From an uncultured Peptostreptococcaceae bacterium (GTDB lineage Bacteria > Bacillota > Clostridia > Peptostreptococcales > Anaerovoracaceae): a stretch of DNA of 20,380 nt. The stretch lies in contig CAJOQI010000075.1 in the NCBI GenBank assembly GCA_905236895.1, positions 1 through 20,380 of the forward strand, in the 5' to 3' direction. Within the stretch, counting starts at the first letter, position 1; each line of letters opens with the position of its first letter. Shown piece after piece: positions 1 to 5,703 of this stretch. The notes beneath the pieces were generated by a model. It saw only the letters and a program-made list of their open reading frames with translations. It was not told the origin of the DNA and made no database searches. The translations under genes were made by a program, and so were the position numbers.

Positions 1-119
1 CCTCCCCAAACAATCGATGGTTATGACTGAACAAAGGAAGACGATAAGCAAGGGCAATCTAATTCAATACCGCTGTACATTGGATAAAGGTTGAGATTGA
101 ACCGCTCTTTTCTGACTAC
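1..119. other. Window edge, no confident gene
   Basis: Frame 2 is open from the window edge to a TGA at 92-94 (about 30 codons). It could be the tail of an upstream gene, but I do not recognise it. The frame of the downstream tRNA-binding gene is open from the stop at 60-62 and reads IKVEIEPLFSDY just before the GTG at 120. That looks like homologous sequence, not random spacer. No promoter or clear ribosome site for the next gene was seen. Confidence 0.3.
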
Positions 120-452
120 GTGGATTTCGACACATTTAGCAAATCCGACTTCCGTGCAGTAAAGGTTCTGGCCTGTGAAGAAGTTCCTAAATCCAAGAAG
201 CTTCTCAAGTTCACTTTGGATGATGGAACGCCTGAGCGCCGCGTGATCCTCTCCGGTATCAAGGAATTCTATTCACCGGAAGAACTCGTCGGAAAGACCT
301 GCATCGCCATCGTAAATCTCCCACCGAGAGAGATGATGGGAGAAATGAGTAACGGCATGCTAATCTCCGCAGTTAACGACTATGACGGGGAAGAAATGCT
401 GAATCTGCTGATGGTGGATGATAGCATTCCGGCAGGTGCAAAATTGTACTAA
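120..452 (+). CDS. MetRS C-terminal-type tRNA-binding domain protein
   Basis: This 110-residue OB-fold protein resembles the C-terminal dimerisation and tRNA-binding domain of bacterial methionyl-tRNA synthetase, and the free-standing CsaA/YtpR-type relatives. Visible landmarks are SKSDFRAVKV near residue 7, the VPKSKKLLKF stretch around 22-31, ILSGIKEFYSPEELVGK, NLPPREMMG, and the end IPAGAKLY, which is a natural terminus for this domain. Such domains bind tRNA non-specifically and may help an aminoacyl-tRNA synthetase or act as a chaperone. The start is doubtful. GTG at 120 is the first acceptable start after the in-frame stop at 60-62, yet it has no ribosome site, and residues just upstream look like part of the same family. 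The gene may be 5'-truncated or use a non-standard start. A terminator directly follows. The family call is good; the start and functionality are uncertain. Confidence 0.75.
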   Translation: MDFDTFSKSDFRAVKVLACEEVPKSKKLLKFTLDDGTPERRVILSGIKEFYSPEELVGKTCIAIVNLPPREMMGEMSNGMLISAVNDYDGEEMLNLLMVDDSIPAGAKLY

Positions 453-461
453 AAATGAGCG

Positions 462-491
462 AGGAGGTCGCGTTATGCGGCCTCCTTTTTT
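462..491 (+). terminator. Intrinsic terminator after tRNA-binding gene
   Basis: A 10-bp stem AGGAGGTCGC / GCGGCCTCCT (one G-U pair) with loop GTTAT is followed by six T. It separates the tRNA-binding gene from the toxin-antitoxin operon. Confidence 0.88.
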
Positions 492-503
492 GTCCTCCGT
501 CCA

Positions 504-532
504 TTGACCTGATACCGAAATTTCGGTATAAT
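504..532 (+). promoter_or_regulatory. Promoter of the HipBA-like operon (leaderless)
   Basis: The -35 TTGACC (504-509), a 17-bp spacer and a perfect -10 TATAAT (527-532) form a near-consensus sigma-70/A promoter. The antitoxin ATG at 539 is only 6 nt beyond the -10, so transcription should start at or within a base or two of the ATG. The mRNA would then be leaderless, and indeed no Shine-Dalgarno sequence precedes this ATG. Confidence 0.85.
512..529. promoter_or_regulatory. 18-bp perfect palindrome, probable antitoxin operator
   Basis: ATACCGAAATTTCGGTAT is a perfect palindrome filling most of the promoter spacer and covering the first three bases of the -10. A dimeric HTH protein bound here would block RNA polymerase. 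The next gene encodes such an HTH protein, so autoregulation by antitoxin or toxin-antitoxin complex, as in known HipBA systems, is the natural inference. Confidence 0.8.
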
Positions 533-538
533 ATATTC

Positions 539-967
539 ATGAAACTTAAAGACTTTGTTAAAGAAAAGAAGATGACCATTAAGGCTTTGTCTGAAAAGGC
601 GGAGCTTCCTTATAGTACGACGAATGACATCGTAAACGGGATTATCTCCGTTGATAATGTAGGGCTGGGGAAGTGCAAGGCGATTTCAGATTGCCTTGGA
701 ATAACGCTGGATGAATTTTTTGATCTATATAACAATGTTATCAAGATTGCCGATGGTGCAGAGGTTGTTGTGAAGAACCATGGGTATTATTTTCAGTTTG
801 AGGATAGGGATAAATACATCTGCAAAGTAAGTGACTATAATGCAAAGGTAATAGAGGAAATTGCTACTTGGGAATATGAAGATATTATTAAGGAAAGAGA
901 GTTTCAGGAAAAGGCAAGGAGGCTGATGGAGAATGAGCGAATTGTACTATCTGATGAGGAAGAATGA
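539..967 (+). CDS. HTH (XRE/HipB-like) antitoxin
   Basis: This is a 142-residue protein. Residues 1-62 form a Cro/C1-type helix-turn-helix, with MTIKALSEKAELPYSTTNDIV as the recognition region and CLGITLDEFF as the usual end of the fold. Residues about 63-142 are an acidic, helical extension likely to contact the toxin. It should bind the palindrome in its own promoter and neutralise the HipA-like kinase encoded downstream. ATG at 539 is chosen because the HTH fold starts right there and the -10 box ends at 532. Upstream in-frame codons would run back through the promoter and terminator. The gene overlaps the toxin gene by 35 nt, which couples their translation. The pairing with HipA makes the antitoxin role likely, but the C-terminal part is not one I can tie to a named subfamily. 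Confidence 0.85.
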   Translation: MKLKDFVKEKKMTIKALSEKAELPYSTTNDIVNGIISVDNVGLGKCKAISDCLGITLDEFFDLYNNVIKIADGAEVVVKNHGYYFQFEDRDKYICKVSDYNAKVIEEIATWEYEDIIKEREFQEKARRLMENERIVLSDEEE

Positions 968-2186
968 TAAGGTCACCGTTGTTCGTATAGACGAAATGGG
1001 ACAAATCAATAGAAGTTTGGCCCATTCGGTTCGCTATGATATCGCGCCACTAGCAAACAGATATAAAGATACTTGGCTTAAGGAATGGTGGGTGGATAGA
1101 GCGATTCCTTCCAGCAGAAACAATATCAGAAAACTTCTATTAGATGCCGGTGTAGAAAGCAGATCCATATTTCTAACGAAGAATCTCGGCCTCAGTCTTA
1201 CGGACTATTATTGGATTAAACCTATGGATAGTGATTTGAAATGGGAGGATGTAAATCTGTTTGATAACGCATTCGAAAACGACACCATGGACGGATTTAC
1301 AAGGGATTCTTTTGATGCAAAAGAGCTGTCATACTCCCCAAACAGCTCCTTGCAGGGAGACATTGAAAAAACATGGGCTATACGGAAAGGGGAAAGATAC
1401 TTGATTAAAGGAAATAATTCTTTTTTATCAAGTGAGAGTATCAATGAGGCATTGGCATCAGAGATACATAAAAGACAGGGATACGATAACTACACGCACT
1501 ATGAGCTCGTCAAGATAAAAGGGAAGAGTTACGATTACGGATGTGTTTGCAAGGCTTTTACATCCCAAAAATATGAGTTGATTCCTGCGTGGGATATTTA
1601 CTCATATAAGAAAAAGAGCAGTAGCGAGTCGGTATTACAGCACATACTAAATGTTTGTGAATCATTTGGAATGGATGTAGAGTCTTTTAAGCGAGATCTG
1701 GATTATGAAATAATGGTTGATTTCATTCTTTCCGGGTATGATAGGCACCTGAATAATTTTGGGGTAATAAGAGATGCGGACACCTTGGAACTGATAAGAA
1801 TGGCACCGATATATGATAGCGGAGGGGCATTGTTTGCAAATAAACCTATGCCAATGAAACTGAAAGATTTACTTGATTTGAAAACCAATAGTTTTGCCGG
1901 TAATGAAGAAAAGCTGGTGAAGCTTGTAGATGACTATGCTGTAGTTGATTTGGATAAGCTTCCACCGGTTTCCTTCGTGAAAAAACTATACGAAAAAGAT
2001 AGCCAGATAGAAGAAAAAAGATTAGCGAGCATATTATTCGCCTATGAAAAGAAAATCGATATCTGTAAAAACATCCAGAAGGGGAAGGATCCCTGGCGCA
2101 AGCAGTACTCCGTTTCCGGAGATTCCGAGCTTTCTGTCAAAGAGGAAGAGTTTGACTACGAACCTGCAAAGGGCAGCGTGAATTAG
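933..2186 (+). CDS. HipA-like serine/threonine kinase toxin
   Basis: This 417-residue kinase belongs to the HipA family, whose members phosphorylate translation factors such as glutamyl- or tryptophanyl-tRNA synthetase. Visible family marks are the Gly-rich loop SLQGDIEKT (139-147), where Ser139 matches the position of the E. coli HipA autophosphorylated Ser150; YLIKG with Lys159 as the ATP-contacting lysine; the catalytic loop DRHLNNFG from Asp270 with Asn275; and YDSGG with the metal-binding Asp296. All key residues are present, so the kinase looks intact. The N-terminal 100 residues are unlike the classic HipA N-domain. A low-complexity acidic tail follows residue 390. ATG at 933 has AAGGAGG at 916-922, 10 nt upstream, and lies inside the antitoxin gene. 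A terminator follows at 2218. The target is unknown. Confidence 0.88.
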   Translation: MSELYYLMRKNDKVTVVRIDEMGQINRSLAHSVRYDIAPLANRYKDTWLKEWWVDRAIPSSRNNIRKLLLDAGVESRSIFLTKNLGLSLTDYYWIKPMDSDLKWEDVNLFDNAFENDTMDGFTRDSFDAKELSYSPNSSLQGDIEKTWAIRKGERYLIKGNNSFLSSESINEALASEIHKRQGYDNYTHYELVKIKGKSYDYGCVCKAFTSQKYELIPAWDIYSYKKKSSSESVLQHILNVCESFGMDVESFKRDLDYEIMVDFILSGYDRHLNNFGVIRDADTLELIRMAPIYDSGGALFANKPMPMKLKDLLDLKTNSFAGNEEKLVKLVDDYAVVDLDKLPPVSFVKKLYEKDSQIEEKRLASILFAYEKKIDICKNIQKGKDPWRKQYSVSGDSELSVKEEEFDYEPAKGSVN

Positions 2187-2217
2187 CAGGGTAATGGCCT
2201 CTAATAAAAACTTTATT

Positions 2218-2255
2218 GACCGGTGACTTGAGGCAAGCACCGGTCTTTTATTTTC
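2218..2255 (+). terminator. Intrinsic terminator after HipA-like gene
   Basis: Arms GACCGGTG / CACCGGTC enclose a second 4-bp stem CTTG/CAAG with one bulged A, followed by a T-rich run TTTTATTTT. It closes the toxin-antitoxin operon just ahead of the iron operon promoter. Confidence 0.9.
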
Positions 2256-2265
2256 AAAAAAGTAA

Positions 2266-2294
2266 TTGACAACTTATAATAGTTAGGCTATACT
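2266..2294 (+). promoter_or_regulatory. Promoter of the feo / iron-uptake operon
   Basis: A perfect -35 TTGACA (2266-2271), a 17-bp spacer and -10 TATACT (2289-2294) predict a start near 2301. It is the only strong promoter seen for the following 17.5 kb of same-strand genes. A putative repressor site overlaps its -10. Confidence 0.85.
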
Positions 2295-2299
2295 AACTA
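2280..2299. promoter_or_regulatory. Iron-box-like operator 1 (GTTAG-N6-CTAAC)
   Basis: TAGTTAGGCTATACTAACTA has 7-bp inverted arms separated by 6 bp and covers the -10 box. The TTAG/CTAA core resembles operators of DtxR/IdeR-type metal-dependent repressors. Its place on the promoter of a ferrous-iron operon supports repression by a metal-loaded regulator. The regulator gene is not in the window. Confidence 0.75.
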
Positions 2300-2307
2300 A
2301 TCATAGG

Positions 2308-2325
2308 AGTTAGTTAAAACTAACT
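2308..2325. promoter_or_regulatory. Iron-box-like operator 2 (GTTAG-N6-CTAAC)
   Basis: AGTTAGTTAAAACTAACT has 8-bp perfect inverted arms with a 2-bp centre, and shares the GTTAG-N6-CTAAC core with operator 1. It sits just after the predicted transcription start. The two core centres are about 27 bp apart. Confidence 0.75.
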
Positions 2326-2418
2326 TACTAACGTGGAACAGGCCTTCCTTATCTGGTAATCATATTTTACAGAACAATAACCAAGCTGTTTCATGACATC
2401 TCTATATTTCATTTTGCG

Positions 2419-2443
2419 GCCTCGCTCCATTTTGGGGCGGGGC
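2419..2443 (+). promoter_or_regulatory. Hairpin in the feo leader, upstream of the feoA ribosome site
   Basis: A 10-bp stem GCCTCGCTCC / GGGGCGGGGC with G-U pairs and loop ATTTT lies 12 nt before the feoA Shine-Dalgarno sequence. It has no T run, so it is not a terminator. The rest of the roughly 165-nt leader (2301-2468) shows no riboswitch class I recognise. Confidence 0.5.
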
Positions 2444-2468
2444 AACTTACATATTGGAGGAAACTAGA

Positions 2469-2693
2469 ATGAAAACAATAACCGAATGTAAAGAGGGAGC
2501 AGAAATTAGAATTAGCAGGATTACGGGCGAGTTGCGATTTGTTAATCGTGCAGTATCAATCGGCCTGACGCCGGGCTCACGTGCAGAGATAATTAAGAAC
2601 AGAAAGAATAGACCTCTGCTTGTATATTCCAGGGATACTATGATTGCTCTTAATCACAGGGAATGTGAAAACATTTATGTAGAAGAGGTGTAA
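2469..2693 (+). CDS. feoA: FeoA, ferrous iron transport SH3-like protein
   Basis: A 74-residue FeoA-family protein with an SH3-like beta-barrel fold. FeoA is a small cytoplasmic partner of the FeoB iron permease and is thought to modulate its activity. The sequence begins MKTITECKEGAEIRISRITG and has the typical IGLTPGSRAEII turn around residues 32-43, then a run ending in ECENIYVEEV. ATG at 2469 is chosen over the in-frame TTG at 2454 because GGAGG lies at 2456-2460, giving 8-nt spacing; the TTG overlaps that site. FeoB starts 2 nt after the stop. Full length for the family. Confidence 0.92.
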   Translation: MKTITECKEGAEIRISRITGELRFVNRAVSIGLTPGSRAEIIKNRKNRPLLVYSRDTMIALNHRECENIYVEEV

Positions 2694-2695
2694 AA

Positions 2696-4615
2696 GTGGT
2701 AGATAAGAAAGTAACAGTAATCGCCTTGTTAGGGCAACCAAATTCCGGTAAGTCTACATTATTTAATGGACTGACTGGCCTCAGACAGAAGGTTGGGAAT
2801 TGGCCGGGAAAGACAGTTGAAAAGAGAGAGGGTAGCTTCACCCGAAATGGAAAAGAATACCTTGTTGTGGATCTTCCCGGTTCATATAGCCTTTCTGCCA
2901 ACTCCGATGAAGAGGTAATCACAAGGGACTATATCACATCAGGAAATGCTGATGTGATCTGTATTCTGGCAGATAGTTCACAGCTTGAGAGAAGTTTATA
3001 TATGGTGGCTGATTTTGCAGGGATTAAAGTCCCTTGTTTTTTAGTTCTAAACATGAAGGATGTTGCAGAGGAGCAGGGGAAAGCCATCAATCCCAAGATT
3101 ATTGAAGAAAAGTTGGGGGTTCCGACCATTTTGTTTTCTGCAACGGATAAAAAGAAATATGGGCAGCTTTATGAAGCTTTGGATAAAGCTTGCAGTGAGA
3201 AAACCATTCTTAAGTCAGAAAAGCTAGAGGAGAGAATGAATCAAATCGCTGCCGAAGAAGAGATAGAAAAAGATAATTCTACCGAATTACAGGGTGTGGC
3301 AACTGCGGGAACCAATAGAATTATTAAAGAAGGAGAAGCAAAGTTTGCTTGGATAGATGAACTTCTTGATGGAGCGGTTACATCCAAGCCCCGGAGTACA
3401 GGCCTTAGCAAACTGGACAGGATTTATACCCATAACTTTTGGGGTAAACCTGCGGTTGTTGGAACCATAATCCTTGGACTTATTCTATCATTTATTCCCG
3501 CACTTCCACTAATGGGCATTGGCTCTCTCATCGGTTACCTTCCTGCGCCAGCAGAAGAAGCTTTGCTTAATATGGGGTGTCCTGCTTTTATAGCAGCCTT
3601 CCTGACTGATGTCATCATAAGATCTCTCGGATTCATAGTGCAGATGCTGGGATTCGTCTTTGGTGTAACTTTAATATTCGGACTTCTGGAAGAGGTAGGA
3701 GTTATGGCTCGCATATCCTATGTCTTTGATAATACCATGGCCAAGCTTGGCCTTCAGGGAAAGTCTGTAATGCCTTTCCTGGTAAGCTTTGGTTGCACCA
3801 TGGGAGGAGCGGCAGGATCCAGGGTTATCGATAACTGGGGCCAAAAGGTACTTACCATCGCCCTTGCTTGGGCAGTGCCCTGTGGCGCAGCTTGGGCAAT
3901 CGTTCCAATGCTTTCCACTGTTTTCTTTGGTGCTTGGATGCCGGTGATAATAATCGCAATCCTACTTGTAATGCTTCTTCATATGTGGATTACAGCTAAA
4001 ATCTTTTCGCCATCTCTGGTAAAGAAGGAAGACAGAATTGGAATGATAATGGAGCTTCCTCCTTACCATAAACCCAAATGGGGAGCACTTTTAAGATATG
4101 TTTTCGGAAGAACCAAGGATACATTCTTTAGAGTTATTAAAGTCATCTTCCTGGTGGCATCAGTGTTCTGGCTTCTTTCATATTCCTTTGATGGAGGAGA
4201 TGTGACAGGAAGCATTCTGTATAAGATCGGACATGCAATCGAGCCGGTAACAAAGGTCTTTGGAATGGGATGGCAAACCTTTATGGCCTTCATTGCATCT
4301 TCCCTTGGAAAGGAAGGAGCAATAGGAGTTCTTGCAACCATATTCACGGGAGAGGGCAGCCTTTCCATTAGCGCACTTATGGGCGGCGCAAGGCCGGATA
4401 ACTTAAATGCTATTTTGACTTCCAATGTATCAAAGCCTGAGGCCCTTGCTCTGATTTTTGCCATGACATTTAACATGCCTTGCATCGTTGCTCTTGCGGC
4501 AACATATCAGGAAACCCACTCCGCCAAGTGGACTGCAAGGATTGCTATCTACTATACATTGACGGCTCTCATAATAGCGGGAATTGCATTTAGGGTTGGA
4601 ACCTTGATTTGGTAG
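2696..4615 (+). CDS. feoB: FeoB, ferrous iron permease with G domain
   Basis: A 639-residue inner-membrane Fe(II) transporter with a cytoplasmic GTPase domain. G1 is GQPNSGKST (13-21), followed by a GNWPGKTVEK G2 region, DLPG (59-62) and NMKD (119-122). A helical linker (about 165-240) leads to the membrane part from about 250, with two Gate regions. The conserved gate cysteines are kept: Cys367 in SFGCTMGG, Cys396 in VPCGAAW and Cys596 in NMPC. The surrounding gate-1 motif differs from the usual GFGCNVP...SCGARL, and the protein is shorter than E. coli FeoB (about 770). GTG at 2696 is the start, with an AGAAGAGG ribosome site. It is probably a functional but divergent FeoB; metal specificity cannot be read from sequence. 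Confidence 0.93.
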   Translation: MVDKKVTVIALLGQPNSGKSTLFNGLTGLRQKVGNWPGKTVEKREGSFTRNGKEYLVVDLPGSYSLSANSDEEVITRDYITSGNADVICILADSSQLERSLYMVADFAGIKVPCFLVLNMKDVAEEQGKAINPKIIEEKLGVPTILFSATDKKKYGQLYEALDKACSEKTILKSEKLEERMNQIAAEEEIEKDNSTELQGVATAGTNRIIKEGEAKFAWIDELLDGAVTSKPRSTGLSKLDRIYTHNFWGKPAVVGTIILGLILSFIPALPLMGIGSLIGYLPAPAEEALLNMGCPAFIAAFLTDVIIRSLGFIVQMLGFVFGVTLIFGLLEEVGVMARISYVFDNTMAKLGLQGKSVMPFLVSFGCTMGGAAGSRVIDNWGQKVLTIALAWAVPCGAAWAIVPMLSTVFFGAWMPVIIIAILLVMLLHMWITAKIFSPSLVKKEDRIGMIMELPPYHKPKWGALLRYVFGRTKDTFFRVIKVIFLVASVFWLLSYSFDGGDVTGSILYKIGHAIEPVTKVFGMGWQTFMAFIASSLGKEGAIGVLATIFTGEGSLSISALMGGARPDNLNAILTSNVSKPEALALIFAMTFNMPCIVALAATYQETHSAKWTARIAIYYTLTALIIAGIAFRVGTLIW

Positions 4616-4653
4616 CGGGCTTTAGGATAGGACATCCTGCTTAAGGAGAAGAA

Positions 4654-4980
4654 ATGGAAGAATTAATTGAACTATTAAAGGACGGCAAGTCCAGATCCCT
4701 TGAGATGCTGGCAGATGAGCTTAACCAGCCTGTAGAAAATATTAAGCGCAGCATCGAATTTTTAGAGAAGATGGGGATTATAAAAAAAGTTGATATGAAC
4801 ATAAATACAGGTGGATGCAATAGTTGCAGTGGATGCAGCGTAAAAAGCAAGGGGGCAGGGACTAATGAAAATGGCAGCAAAGATTCTCAGTCCAAGCCCC
4901 AGGCTGCATGCCAGGGTTGTATGCCTGAAGGAGGGTTTCAGAATATGGGAACCATCTGGGAGGTTAGCGAAAGGAAGTAA
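4654..4980 (+). CDS. FeoC-like winged-helix protein with Cys cluster
   Basis: A 108-residue protein placed right after feoB, where FeoC is normally found. Residues 1-50 form a winged-helix/HTH (SLEMLADELNQPVENIKRSIEFLEKMGII). The second half is flexible and rich in Cys, Gly and Ser: Cys55-x2-Cys58-x2-Cys61 and Cys86-x2-Cys89. FeoC proteins of enterobacteria use a Cys set to hold an oxygen-sensitive Fe-S cluster and protect or regulate FeoB. Five cysteines here could do the same, but the spacing differs and the two groups are 25 residues apart. ATG at 4654 has AAGGAG 8 nt upstream. An alternative is an unrelated small regulator with similar architecture. Confidence 0.8.
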   Translation: MEELIELLKDGKSRSLEMLADELNQPVENIKRSIEFLEKMGIIKKVDMNINTGGCNSCSGCSVKSKGAGTNENGSKDSQSKPQAACQGCMPEGGFQNMGTIWEVSERK

Positions 4981-4992
4981 GGAGGGGAAGAA

Positions 4993-5703
4993 ATGGGAGA
5001 AAAAGATTTCCTCGTTATAAGCGGACTGAAAAAGTCCTATGGAGAAGGTGAAAGCAAACAGGAGGTTCTGAAGGACCTGAATATATCTGTAAGCAAGGGA
5101 GAGTTTTGTGTGCTTCTTGGGCCATCAGGTTCGGGAAAGTCTACTTTGCTTAATATTATCGGAGGAATAGATAGCGCTGATGATGGGTTTGTTTCAATTA
5201 ATGGAGACAAGCTTAAGGACATGGATGACAAGGCCCTTACCCTTTACAGAAGGAAGCACCTTGGCTATGTTTTTCAGTTATATAATCTGATTCCCAATTT
5301 GAATGTTAAGGAGAATATTGAGGTTGGTGCATATCTATCGGATAAGCCTCTTGATATAGATGAGCTCCTTCATACTCTGGGCCTTTGGGATCATAGGCAT
5401 AAGCTACCCAACCAGCTTTCCGGCGGACAGCAGCAGAGAACGTCCATCGGAAGGGCCATAGTTAAGAACCCGGATATACTGCTTTGCGATGAACCAACGG
5501 GAGCCTTGGACTATAACACATCAAAAGAAATCCTGAAGCTTATAGAAGATGTGAATCAAAAATACGGAAACACAGTAATCATGGTTACCCATAATGGCGC
5601 TATTCAGGATATGGCTGACCATGTGATTAAACTAAGAGACGGCAAGGTTAGAAGCGATAGCTATAACGAGAATAAGATAAGCGCCGAAGCACTTGATTGG
5701 TAG
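4993..5703 (+). CDS. ABC transporter ATPase (MacB/LolD type)
   Basis: A 236-residue cytoplasmic ATPase that powers the permease encoded next. It has GPSGSGKST Walker A (43-51), Q-loop Gln95, the [11 protein letters not shown] stretch typical of the MacB/LolD/FtsE group, signature LSGGQ (142-146), Walker [10 protein letters not shown] (162-170) and His200. All catalytic residues are present. ATG at 4993 is preceded by AAGGAGGGG. The stop TAG abuts the permease start. MacB-type pairs act mechanically on substrates or lipoproteins on the outer face of the membrane rather than through a classic channel. The substrate is unknown; the setting suggests a link to iron or envelope stress. Confidence 0.92.
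   Translation: MGEKDFLVISGLKKSYGEGESKQEVLKDLNISVSKGEFCVLLGPSGSGKSTLLNIIGGIDSADDGFVSINGDKLKDMDDKALTLYRRKHLGYVFQLYNLIPNLNVKENIEVGAYLSDKPLDIDELLHTLGLWDHRHKLPNQLSGGQQQRTSIGRAIVKNPDILLCDEPTGALDYNTSKEILKLIEDVNQKYGNTVIMVTHNGAIQDMADHVIKLRDGKVRSDSYNENKISAEALDW

Noticed and set aside
455..538. In-frame ATG at 455 as start of the HTH gene
   Set aside because: It would lie within the terminator and place the promoter and operator inside the coding region; the HTH fold starts at 539.
2393..2467. 25-codon leader ORF before feoA
   Set aside because: No ribosome site, passes through the hairpin and the feoA ribosome site, and composition is not protein-like.
2301..2468. Riboswitch (NiCo or similar) in the feo leader
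   Set aside because: A single hairpin only; I cannot see the conserved junction sequences of any class I know.
4624..4638. AGGAT-N5-ATCCT hairpin between feoB and feoC as terminator
   Set aside because: Only 5 bp and no T run; the ribosome site for the next gene follows at once.
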